14,770 nucleotides of DNA from the NCBI GenBank assembly GCA_036939355.1, contig JALLAP010000558.1, forward strand, positions 1 to 14,770, given 5' to 3'. Source of the stretch: Thalassiosira profunda (taxonomy: Eukaryota; Bacillariophyta; Thalassiosirophyceae; Thalassiosirales; Thalassiosiraceae). The position numbers and the translations under genes were made by a program. The notes under the pieces are model-generated. The model was not told the DNA's origin and ran no database searches. It saw nothing but the letters and a program-made list of their open reading frames with translations. Below, one piece after another: positions 1-7,801 of the stretch (the first letter of the stretch is position 1; each line of letters opens with the position of its first letter).

Positions 1-307
1 CGCTGCCCGGATCGACCCACGCGACGGTGCACATCAGCCGCAGTAGGAAGTGCCGCCCGAGCCACAGGCCCACCCAGGAGAGGAACATCACGTCTCCGGC
101 CGTGTTCATGTAGGAGTGCTTGTAGAGCACGTGGGACGACGCCGCCGCGAGGAAGAGGGTGCAGATCCACAATGCAAATTCGATGCGGAGGTGGAGCGTC
201 GTTGGAAGATTCGGGAGGTGAAGGTCGAGGATGCGGGAGGCGAGGCGAACCGGCTGGAGGAGGGACGGGCGCCCGCGACGCGCGGTCGTCACCTTGGTGC
301 CGCTCAT
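1..307 (-). CDS. Partial membrane protein of unknown family (N-terminal fragment)
   Basis: An open frame reads from an ATG at 307 down to the window edge, giving about 102 codons with no stop. The first 35 or so residues are basic and polar (starting MSGTKVTTARRGRPS). Two hydrophobic stretches follow, roughly residues 44-60 (around WICTLFLAAASSHVL) and 73-95 (around MFLSWVGLWLGRHFL), so it is probably a multi-pass membrane protein with a cytosolic N-terminus. The visible part ends in VAWVDPGS. A D-P-G motif just after the second membrane segment occurs in DHHC palmitoyltransferases, but the DHHC core would lie outside the window, so this is only a suggestion. The frame stays open upstream of 307 without another ATG in the stretch I checked. 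It lies tail-to-head with the RWDD1-like gene, 254 nt away, and that gap shows no gene. Confidence 0.5.
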   Translation of the reverse strand, partial: MSGTKVTTARRGRPSLLQPVRLASRILDLHLPNLPTTLHLRIEFALWICTLFLAAASSHVLYKHSYMNTAGDVMFLSWVGLWLGRHFLLRLMCTVAWVDPGS

Positions 308-561
308 GCTTGCCCCAATTAAGAGATGTCTGCGCCGACGGAGCCCGCCGAGGACCAGGATCCCGAGGCTAGGAGGGGCAGGCCCGCACCGGGTCTTCGT
401 TGCCGCCAAAAAGGGGGCACGCGCACGCGCTCCTGGTGCTTTGCCAAAAAAGCTGGAGCACGGACAGGAGTTGGAGGTTGGAGCTCTCTCTTGGAAGCTG
501 AGCGATGTTGAAGCTTATGTACAAGGTTTGTATCCAGTTTAGCTTTCCATTGTGCCCAACA

Positions 562-1809
562 TCATATGTCTGGCTCCTCATCGCTGTCCTCCTCTTCCTC
601 CTCAGAACTATCAAAGTCCAAATCGTCGAGGTCTTCGTCGTCGTCGAACAGCTCCTCGTCCACTTCCAAGGCGCTCTCGTCATTCGCCATCTCTTCGGCG
701 GCCGCCTCCAATTTCTCGAGGTTGAATGTTCCCGCCTTCTCGGAGAATATCTCAAAGCCCGTTGGTCTCTCCTCTTCCGCAGCTGTGGTATTTTTCTTGT
801 CCTTGGTATCTTCCGCCGCAGCCGCCTTCTCTGCTTCCTTTATTTGCTCTATTTCGGCGCTGTAGTTGGACCACCATTCGGCAAACGTCGCGTCGGTCAC
901 GGGCGTCCCCTCTTCTCGTCTCTTCCGCACGGCCAATTCCTCCTGCTCGGCCTGGGACATTTCCTCCTTCTTCTTTTGGGACTCGAATTGCAGCGCCGCT
1001 TGTGCCTAACATTGTTGAGTGCCCACCACAGCATGTCAGAAGAATAACGTCAGTCAATGAGAATTGATACCAACAAGTGCAATTGCAACCAATGCAAGCA
1101 ATATTGTAGCTCCGGATATTATCCCCCCGAAACATTCCGCGATCGACCTGCACCTTGTCGGTGCCGGCGAAAACGCAGCGATACCGACGAGGGGATCTTG
1201 TCCACGCAAGTTCGTATTGCAAGTTGTGCATATCGTATGATACCATGGCAGTTTGCTTTGCAATAAATGCAGGCAACGCCAAGAACTTGCATCTGCACAA
1301 CTCTCTCCTCAACAAAAATGCACACATCCACATCATCTTGCACCAACCAAAAACCAACGCACCTTTTGCCGCTCGGCCTCCTTCGCCTTCCGCATCATCT
1401 GCGCGTGCATGCTCGCATCATCTAGCCCCTTGACGTTGTTGTCCGCCAGCCACGTCCGCACGGCCTCGCACACGGCAAAAATCGCCGGCATACCCGCGTT
1501 CGCCTCGGCCTCCTCTTTTGCAATACCCAGCAACTCCTTCTTGTTGTCCTCCGACAATCCCTTGAGAATCTCCAGCTCCAATTTTGGCAGAGCATCCTCG
1601 GGATATGTATGGGGTATCGTGGCAACCAGCTTGACTATGACGTGGTTGGCCTCCTCCTCCTCGTCGGCGTCACCGCCGCAGTCGACGGGCACGAGCTTGA
1701 CGGCCCAGACGAAGGGCTGGTCGGGGGCGCGGATTTCGAAGGCGGCGTCGAAGATGGCCGCGAGGGCCTCCGCCTCCATTTCCTGCTCTTCGCGGTGCTC
1801 GTCCGTCAT
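562..1809 (-). CDS. RWDD1: RWD domain-containing protein, RWDD1/DFRP2 (Gir2) family, two exons
   Basis: Exon 1 is 1809-1363 and exon 2 is 1005-562. The phase-0 intron has donor AAG|GTGCGT and acceptor TTAG|GCA. The spliced protein is 296 aa, against about 243 aa in human RWDD1. Residues 6-128 form the RWD domain: it opens EEQEMEAEALAAIF and has the family's YP...P turn at HTYPEDALP (67-75). A charged helix crosses the splice junction. It leads to the family signature GTPVT at 182-186, followed by an F-x-x-W-like helix (FAEWW), and the tail from about 260 is strongly acidic (VDEELFDDDEDLDDLDFD). Known for the family: RWDD1/DFRP2 and yeast Gir2 bind and stabilise DRG-type GTPases, and the RWD domain can contact GCN1, linking it to translation control in the cytosol. 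The ATG at 1809 is the first residue of the RWD homology; an upstream in-frame extension to 1986 looks like untranslated sequence. It shares a 191-nt divergent promoter region with the cyclophilin gene. Confidence 0.88.
1006..1362 (-). other. Long intron of the RWDD1-like gene
   Basis: This 357-nt intron is bounded by GTGCGT and TTAG. It is three to five times longer than any other intron in the window. It is less GC-rich than the flanking exons, and neither strand carries a convincing coding exon: the short open frames here match no family. I looked for an embedded small RNA and found no well-formed one. Confidence 0.8.
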
Positions 1810-2000
1810 GGTTGATGGGGCACGGTGGTACAAGGCGGCGGTGGCGTAGGTGGCGTGCTTTGAGGTGCTTTGACGCGCGCGGAGCTTGAGGACAGGAGTA
1901 CTCCATTCACTTCCACGCGTAAGCAAATGGTTGGTGGAGAGCGTCCAACAAAGATTTTCTCGCGCGCGGCTCCCGCACAAATCCAAACGATCACCAAACC
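1810..2000. promoter_or_regulatory. Divergent promoter region between RWDD1-like and cyclophilin genes
   Basis: These 191 nt separate two start codons pointing away from each other, so both promoters and both 5' leaders must lie here or overlap the genes. The 9-mer CGCGCGCGG occurs twice in the same orientation, at 1874-1882 and 1961-1969, one near each gene. A short tandem TGCTTTGAGG/TGCTTTGACG lies at about 1856-1875. I see no TATA box. Regulatory function is inferred from position. Confidence 0.5.
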
Positions 2001-2880
2001 ATGAAGCTCGCCATGCTCTCCCTCCTCGCCCCCGCCGCCTCGGCCTTCACACCCGGAGCCCGGTCGACCGCCACGCGGTACGCCACCCGGGCCTTCTCCG
2101 GCTCCTCGTCTTTGTTCGCCAACCCGAAAGGTGCGTGTCGTGATGGATGATGGTGTGTCAACAACAAACGGAGCGCTCGTGTACAGAACCAGTATCCCGC
2201 TCACCTCTATTTCTGTGCTACATTGCAAATGCAGTCTACTTCGACATGGAGGTGGGAGGAAAAGATGTCGGCCGGATCACCTTCGAGCTCCGCGCCGACG
2301 TCGCCCCCAAGACGGCCGAGAACTTCCGGCAGCTGTGCACGGGGGAGCAGGGCTACGGGTACGCGGGCAGCTCGTTCCATCGCGTGATTCCCAATTTCAT
2401 GTGCCAAGGTGAGAGTATCAATTGTGAAACTGAGAACAAGTGTGACGTCCGCAGATCACTGAATGCAATGTGTTTTCAACTGGCCTATGACGGGAAGGCG
2501 GCGACTTCACGAACCACAATGGCACGGGCGGAAAGAGCATTTACGGAGAGAAGGTGAGGCCTTGTATCGATCAGATGCAATGCAAAGTGCCAGATATATC
2601 ACTCACCAAACAATACTCGATACAGTTCGCCGACGAGAACTTTGACCTGAAGCACGAGGGAAAGGGCATCTTGTCGATGGCGAACGCGGGCCCCAACACC
2701 AACGGTTCCCAATTCTTCATCTGCACCGTTGACACCCCCTGGCTCGACGGCAACCACTGCGTCTTCGGAAAGGTCGTGGACGGGATGGACGTCGTGGATG
2801 AAATCGAGGGCGTGGGCTCGCAGAGCGGCGCGACGTCGGCGCCGGTGATCGTGAAGGCGAGCGGAGAGATTTCGGAGTAA
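2001..2880 (+). CDS. Plastid-targeted cyclophilin-type peptidyl-prolyl cis-trans isomerase, four exons
   Basis: Exons are 2001-2130, 2235-2408, 2498-2553 and 2626-2880; introns are 104, 89 and 72 nt. The spliced protein is 204 aa. Residues 1-16 form a hydrophobic signal peptide ending in ASAF, followed by a Ser/Thr/Arg-rich stretch to about residue 40. This is the bipartite presequence with the conserved Phe after the cleavage site that diatoms use for plastid import. The mature domain begins [12 protein letters not shown] (41-52). All usual cyclophilin A active-site residues are present: R93 (FHRVIP), F98, M99, Q101, A139, the Q-F-F motif near 149-151, W159, L160 and H164. It should catalyse Xaa-Pro isomerisation during protein folding, probably in the plastid stroma. 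The third exon's acceptor (GGGAAG|GC) has a poor pyrimidine tract but is the only one that restores the invariant MCQGGDF block. The next gene follows on the same strand after 312 nt. Confidence 0.93.
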
Positions 2881-3192
2881 AGGTGGCTTGCCTGAGTCCA
2901 GAGTCTGGAAAGTTTATTAAAAACGCTGGCTAGGCCAGGGCAGTTCAGCTTCTGACCCATTAATTAACTCTTAATTAACGACGTCGCTTACTGACGCATC
3001 TGATTAGCTGTTTCTGCTTTCATCTTTCTGCCCCCAGAGCTAGAGAGCGAGAGCGAGAACGAGAGGAGTTTAGGCTTTCTTCCAAGCCTTCGACGCGAAG
3101 CTTTTTAATTGTGAATTGTGATGTTGATGTTTGATGTGTGATGTTTGATGTGGCCGGGAACCATGGCGCGCCCCTGCAAGAGAGCCTCATAG
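2881..3192 (+). other. Intergenic region between cyclophilin and transporter genes
   Basis: These 312 nt hold no gene that I can support. An ATTAAA at 2916-2921 is a possible poly(A) signal for the cyclophilin transcript. Two perfect TTAATTAA palindromes lie at 2960-2967 and 2971-2978, and a purine-rich GAGAGC-type run at about 3043-3066. An interrupted TGATGT repeat sits just upstream of the transporter. The 5' leader and promoter of the transporter must be in the second half. Confidence 0.6.
3119..3151 (+). repeat. Interrupted TGATGT short repeat
   Basis: Five copies of TGATGT occur in 33 nt (3119, 3125, 3132, 3139 and 3146), with zero or one base between them. This is microsatellite-like sequence 42 nt before the first possible transporter start codon. 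It is probably polymorphic; any regulatory role is speculative. Confidence 0.8.
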
Positions 3193-4489
3193 ATGATAGC
3201 TGGGATGAGAGCGTGGGCGGCGTTTCATCGCGGTAAAGGCTCGCAATCACCACAAGTCATGTGCAATCCAGACATATTATCTGCCGCCGGTGCATCGGCG
3301 CTGAGCGTCCCGTTTCACATCACGCTCGTCAGCGTTTCGCTCTACGTCTTATCGGGCGTCACCCAGCCGCTGCTGATGGAATTGGTGAAGGAAGCAGGTG
3401 AGTGAAGTATGCTATCGGATCTCAGCTCCTCGTTGTTATAATGCGCTGATTGTTGGCTCTGCTTTGCATCACAGGACTTGCCGACAAATCATGTCAACTA
3501 TACATGCCCTTCTACTACTTTGGCACTGCCTCCGTCGTTCTGTTGGCGAGAAACGACGCACCGATCTCTTGGAGAACAGTTGCCAAAACTGGAGCAGTGG
3601 CCACGATCGACATCATTGCCCAAACAAGTGAGTGATGCATCGGGCAGATGATGCAGCCCTCCATTCCTCATCAGCTTACATTCTTGCAGTGAATTACAGT
3701 GGCGCAACAATGGCGGGGCCAACCATATTTGCAATCATCTATTCGTCTGTCACAATATGGTGCGCACTACTGTCGAGGATATTGCTGAAGCGAGCGATGA
3801 CAAATCTGCAGTGGACATCCATCGTGATCGTATTCATCGGTTTGGGCATCACAGCGTTGCGTTCTCGCGATCTAGGGCCAGAAGTGGCTAGCGGAACGGT
3901 GCTGGTGGCAGTTGGATCCGCCCTTCATGCATTAATGTACGTCCTGAGCGAGCAAGTCATGAACCACGGCAAGGACGTGGTATCGGCAAAGAAATACTGC
4001 GCTGTCTATGGAACGGTGGCTTGCGCGGGATACTTCCTGTGGCAAATGTTCTACACGCGACAACACTTTGACGAGCTAATACTCGAACCAATGAAGGTGG
4101 CAGGCACTACTGCTGGGTATGCCCTGGCGGTATTGTTCGCCATTGCAGCCGTGAGCTGCTTGCATTCACTCACATTCTTTCATACAGTGAAGCACGTACC
4201 CGGAGGATCGACGACGGCCGGCGTCTTGAAAGCACTGCAGGCGGTTCTGGTGTTTGCAGCCACGTCCGTGGCATTTTGCAATCGCTTTGGCGGCGAGGAG
4301 ATGTGTTTCACAGTTGACAAATTGTTATCGCTGTGCGTGGTGGTGGCCGGAGTCGTTCTTTTCGGGAAAGCCACGGCAATGAGCGAGAGAATGGGAAGAG
4401 CAAGCCTGAGCGAAGAGCAAATGTATACAAGGATAGGTTCCCTCAGCGAGGTCGAGATGGAAGCTGCCAGGGTATGTCACAAAGAGTAA
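3193..4489 (+). CDS. Drug/metabolite transporter superfamily membrane protein (SLC35/EamA-like), three exons
   Basis: Exons are 3193-3397, 3475-3627 and 3690-4489; introns are 77 and 62 nt, both with GTGAGT donors and both phase 1. The spliced product is 385 aa, or 363 aa if translation begins at the second good candidate, ATG 3259 (MCNPDILSAAG), which is where recognisable sequence starts. About ten hydrophobic segments are spread over the whole length, as in ten-helix DMT transporters. The junction-spanning block IIAQTMNYSGATMAGPTIFA is followed by YSSVTIWCALLSRILLKR, resembling the end of the first EamA-type repeat. The late segment HVPGGSTTAGVLKALQAVLV resembles nucleotide-sugar transporter repeats. 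It probably moves a small organic metabolite or nucleotide-sugar across an internal membrane; the substrate cannot be read from sequence. The C-terminal tail is hydrophilic. Its end is uncertain, because an alternative spliced ending is possible (see next entry). Confidence 0.8.
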
Positions 4490-4587
4490 GATTGTTACAT
4501 TTACTTGGAAGTGTTTTGAATTCGTCGTGCGCCCAAGCCCAGATTCTGCGTAAACAGCTATGTGCCTCTCGACTCTCCATACAATAG
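4472..4587 (+). other. Possible alternative last intron and exon of the transporter gene
   Basis: Near the transporter stop the sequence reads GCC AGG|GTATGT, a good donor at 4472. An acceptor at CCCAG 4541-4542 would give a 71-nt phase-0 intron, matching the gene's other introns. A terminal exon at 4543-4587 would then follow, encoding ILRKQLCASRLSIQ and a stop. This would replace the five-residue ending VCHKE with a 14-residue basic tail. Both endings are possible; only transcript data can choose. Confidence 0.35.
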
Positions 4588-4693
4588 AGAAGCTCGCTTG
4601 GGAGGGCTTGGGCGTCTGTCTGCCGCCTCACAAAATCCAAAACCACAACAAAGCCGCCTCCGACCCAGCCACCGCCGACGCACCAAGAGCAGC
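4490..4693 (+). promoter_or_regulatory. Promoter and leader region of CWC22
   Basis: These 204 nt lie between the transporter stop and the chosen CWC22 start and must carry the CWC22 promoter and leader. They also include the possible alternative last exon of the transporter. No clear TATA box or other motif is visible. Confidence 0.35.
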
Positions 4694-7648
4694 ATGGCGG
4701 ACGACGAGGTCCCCGACGTGGACTACGAGGGCGAGGAGGAGGAGGCGGAGGAAGCCGCGGTCGCCCCGGATGCGGCGCCGGCAAAGTCTGGGGGAGACTC
4801 TGAGACGGAGAGCGAGAGCGATGGTGACGGTGCAGGCCCGCGCCCTCCCCCAGCCCCCGCTGCTGTTGGTGGCGGTGATGCCGCTGGAGGCGGACACAAG
4901 GGGGCGGGAGACAGTGCCACCGAATCGGAGGGGGAAGAGGGCGAAATTGGGCCCGACGGGGGCGGCAAGGCCACCCCCCAAAAGCGAGGCGAGGAGGAGC
5001 GTAAAATTCGTCACGATCTGCCCTCGGGGATGGACCGCGCGCTGGGCGCCCCCCGGGAGGCGTCCCGCCCAGAGGAGGGCCGCGGCGGCGAGGGGGATGG
5101 CCGTGGCCGGGATGGCGGCCGGGAAAGCCGGTGGGGCGCCCGAAAACAGCCCCCGGAGGCGAGGGAGCACCCCGGGGCGTACGTCCCCCCGGCCAAGCGC
5201 CGACTGCTGGAGGAGCAGCGCAGGGCCGCGGCGGCGGCCGGGGCGGAGAACGGGGGAGACGTTGGCGCGACGGCGGGCAACAAGGCTCCCCTCTCCGGCG
5301 TCACGCCCGTGGCCGAGCAGCGCAAGACGTGGGAGGACCTCCAGCGCGCGATCAACGGGACGATCAACCGCCTCTCGCCCGCGACGATCAAGCCCCTCAT
5401 CCACTCCCTCTTCTCGGAGGCCAACCTAGTGAGAGGGCGGGGAGTGCTGGCCCGGGGAATCCTGCGGGCGAGCCAGGCCAGTCCCCAGTTCGCCCCGTGC
5501 TACGCCGCCTTGATGGCCGTGGTGAACACCAAACTGCCCGAGTGCGGGGAGCTGTTATTGACCCGGGCCATCCTGGCGTTTCGGAGGATGTACAAACGCA
5601 GGGATCGCAACGGGGTGTCGTCCACGCTGGCCCTGTTGGGACACCTGTTCAACCAGGGCATGGCGCACGAGCTGCTCTCCCTCCAAATCCTCACGGTGCT
5701 CCTGGACGGGGACCCGACGGAGGACAGCGTCGACGTCGCCGTGGGGTACATGTGCGTCGTCGGCCGGCAGCTGTCGGAGGTCAGCCCCGCCGGCGTCCGC
5801 GCAGTGATGGAGCGGTTTCGGGGACTGCTCCACGAGGGATCGGTCGGGCGGCGGGCGCAGTACCGCATCGAGACCCTGCTCAAGATCAAGCGGGGCGGGT
5901 TCAAGGATTACCCCACCATTCCCGACGAGAAGGATTTGGATTTGGTCGAGCGGGAGGATCAGATCACCTTCGAGTTGGGGCTGGACGACGAGGGGTTGAG
6001 CAACGAGGAGGCATTGGACATGTTCCGGTACGACGAGGAGTACGACGAGAAGGAGGAGGAGTGGAAGAAGATTCGGGCGGAGATTCTGGGGGAGGACAGC
6101 GACAGCGAGAGCGGCAGTGGGTCTGACAGTGGGAGCGACGGCGAGTCCGAGTCGGAAGGGGAGAAGGAGGAGGTGCCGGACCAGGCCCTCCCGGTTGCCG
6201 GTGCCAAGAAGACGGTGGTGGTGGAGGACCTGACCGAGACGGACCTGGTGCACTTGCGCCGGACCATCTACCTTACCATCATGTCCTCGGCCACCTTCGA
6301 GGAGTGCACCCACAAGCTCGCCAAAATGGACATTCCCCCGGGAAGGGAGAACGAATTGATCAACATGATCGTCGAATGTTGCTCTCAAGAACGGACCTTC
6401 TTGCGGTACTACGGTCTCATCTCGGGACGCTTCTGTCTGCTCCACGAACGGTGGCAGGATGCCTTCGAGGAGGCGTTCGCCGCGCAGTACAACACCATCC
6501 ACCGGCTGGAGACGAACAAGCTCCGGAACGTGGCCAAGCTGTTTGGCCATCTTCTGCACACAGATTCCATCTCTTGGAGCGTCCTATCGTGCATTCACCT
6601 GAACGAGGACGAGACGACCAGCTCCAGCAGAATCTTCATAAAGATCCTCATTCAGGAGATGGCGGAGGCGATGGGGATGGTGACGCTGAAGCAGCGGTTC
6701 GATACCGACAACCCCGATCCGGATGGTCCTGTGGGAGAGGACGCCGCCGCTGCAACTGCGGTCGTGCCGCATGGAAGGAAGCCCTCCGAAGGAGCCTCCA
6801 CGCGCGAGTGGTTCAAGGGAATGTTCCCGAAAGACAACGCCCGCAACACGCGGTACGCCATCAACTTCTTCACGTCCATCGGGCTGGGGCCGCTCACGGA
6901 TGGCATGCGCGAATTCCTGAAGAACGCGCCCAAGCTCATCTTGGCGCAGGCCCAGGCGGCGGCCGCGGCGAAGGAGGCACAGAAGGACGACGACGAGAGT
7001 TCGGTCCTCTCCACGAGCTCGTCGGACACGAGCAGCTTCGACAGCAGTTCCAGCAGCAGTGGCAGCTCGTCTTCCGGTTCAAGGTCGTCTTCGTCGTCGT
7101 ACACTTCCTACTCGTCCGACAGCCGGGATCGGCGCACAAAGGGCCGCGGGAGGGGCAGAAAGAGGGGCAGGCGTCGTTCTCGATCCTATTCCTCGTCGTC
7201 TTCTGGGTCCGATTCCTCGCCGGATTCTCGTCGTGGCCGAAAGCGCAATAAGTCGTCGAGAGGCAAGCGCGGCGGCAATCGCTCTCACAAGCAAGACGAC
7301 GATTCCAGAAACAACGAGTCGAGGGCTACGCCCAGTACCGGCAGCAAGAGGAGGAGCGTGTCTCCGTCGCCCGCAGGCCGTCGCGGCCGGAAAAAAGGCC
7401 GCGACCGTCGCAGCCGGTCGTATTCCTCGTCCCGGTCGCGCTCTCCCGGCAGAGGGTCTGCAGGCAAGGGACGCGGGGACGACAAGGGGAAGAAGCGAGC
7501 TAGGTCATCCTCCTATTCGTCTGCTTCGTCCCGATCTCGTTCGCGTTCCCCGCGGGTGAGGAAGGAGTCCTCAAAGAGGAGCGAGAAGCGCAGCAGGCAG
7601 GAAAGGGCGGGGTCCCGCAGCCGCAGCACATCCCTTGGCAGAGACTAG
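4694..7648 (+). CDS. CWC22: Pre-mRNA-splicing factor CWC22 homologue with RS-rich tail, single exon
   Basis: The intronless 984-aa protein has the full CWC22 layout. An acidic/Gly-rich low-complexity N-terminus (1-205) precedes a MIF4G domain (about 212-398, opening TWEDLQRAINGTINRLSP). A charged linker starting YPTIPDEKDLDLVEREDQ leads to an MA3 domain (about 512-625, with LRRTIYLTIMSSATFEECTH and ERTFLRYYGL). The conserved REWFKGMFPKDNARNTRYAI segment lies at about 704-723, and a Ser/Arg tail runs from about 770 to the end. Known role: a nuclear spliceosome component whose MIF4G domain escorts eIF4A3 to the spliceosome for exon-junction-complex deposition; it is also needed for catalytic activation. 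Human CWC22 also has an RS tail, while yeast Cwc22 is shorter (577 aa). I chose ATG 4694 (AGCAGCATGGCG) because the product then starts MADDEVPDVDYEG. An in-frame ATG at 4562 would add 44 basic residues that look like leader sequence. The N-terminal third is strikingly GC-rich. Confidence 0.95.
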   Translation: MADDEVPDVDYEGEEEEAEEAAVAPDAAPAKSGGDSETESESDGDGAGPRPPPAPAAVGGGDAAGGGHKGAGDSATESEGEEGEIGPDGGGKATPQKRGEEERKIRHDLPSGMDRALGAPREASRPEEGRGGEGDGRGRDGGRESRWGARKQPPEAREHPGAYVPPAKRRLLEEQRRAAAAAGAENGGDVGATAGNKAPLSGVTPVAEQRKTWEDLQRAINGTINRLSPATIKPLIHSLFSEANLVRGRGVLARGILRASQASPQFAPCYAALMAVVNTKLPECGELLLTRAILAFRRMYKRRDRNGVSSTLALLGHLFNQGMAHELLSLQILTVLLDGDPTEDSVDVAVGYMCVVGRQLSEVSPAGVRAVMERFRGLLHEGSVGRRAQYRIETLLKIKRGGFKDYPTIPDEKDLDLVEREDQITFELGLDDEGLSNEEALDMFRYDEEYDEKEEEWKKIRAEILGEDSDSESGSGSDSGSDGESESEGEKEEVPDQALPVAGAKKTVVVEDLTETDLVHLRRTIYLTIMSSATFEECTHKLAKMDIPPGRENELINMIVECCSQERTFLRYYGLISGRFCLLHERWQDAFEEAFAAQYNTIHRLETNKLRNVAKLFGHLLHTDSISWSVLSCIHLNEDETTSSSRIFIKILIQEMAEAMGMVTLKQRFDTDNPDPDGPVGEDAAAATAVVPHGRKPSEGASTREWFKGMFPKDNARNTRYAINFFTSIGLGPLTDGMREFLKNAPKLILAQAQAAAAAKEAQKDDDESSVLSTSSSDTSSFDSSSSSSGSSSSGSRSSSSSYTSYSSDSRDRRTKGRGRGRKRGRRRSRSYSSSSSGSDSSPDSRRGRKRNKSSRGKRGGNRSHKQDDDSRNNESRATPSTGSKRRSVSPSPAGRRGRKKGRDRRSRSYSSSRSRSPGRGSAGKGRGDDKGKKRARSSSYSSASSRSRSRSPRVRKESSKRSEKRSRQERAGSRSRSTSLGRD
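7000..7640 (+). repeat. RS/poly-Ser low-complexity coding tract in CWC22
   Basis: The last 215 or so codons of CWC22 consist largely of Ser runs (TCG/TCC/AGC) alternating with Arg/Lys-Gly blocks and SRSRS dipeptides. The first part (7010-7130) is nearly pure Ser with acidic residues; the rest is RS-type. Such tracts are substrates for SR-protein kinases and drive nuclear-speckle localisation in other eukaryotes. Confidence 0.85.
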
Positions 7649-7801
7649 GGCGAGGATAGATGCATTCTATTCTTTACATTATTGGAGGTTGTCACGTTCT
7701 GAACGTTCTGATGAAGAGGGCCTCCTGCCACAACCAACCCTCCCGTATTCAGTGCAAAACTCCGGCCAGTTGAACCTGTTATAATGCCCAATCTCTGCGC
7801 T
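7649..7801. other. Convergent 3' region between CWC22 and serine hydrolase genes
   Basis: These 153 nt hold the 3' ends of two genes transcribed towards each other. A perfect 9-mer tandem, ACGTTCTGA, occurs at 7694-7702 and 7703-7711. No canonical AATAAA is visible on either strand. With so little space the two 3' UTRs probably overlap. Confidence 0.5.

Noticed and set aside
505..1047. 180-codon plus-strand open frame rich in Leu, Phe and Arg.
   Set aside because: It is the antisense of the acidic RWDD1-like C-terminus; its composition reflects Glu/Asp codons read backwards and it matches no family.
1006..1362. Box C/D snoRNA-like ATGATGT near the 5' end and CTGA near the 3' end of the RWDD1-like intron.
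   Set aside because: The boxes are about 300 nt apart, far beyond a normal C/D snoRNA, with no terminal stem that I could see.
3119..3151. CRISPR-like array from regularly spaced TGATGT.
   Set aside because: The units are 6 nt with zero or one base between them; this is a microsatellite in a eukaryotic intergenic region.
4628..6559. Long open frames on the minus strand (258 and 334 codons) and in another plus frame (331 codons).
   Set aside because: All overlap the well-supported CWC22 domains. High GC content removes stop codons in every frame, and the translations are low-complexity with no domain signal.
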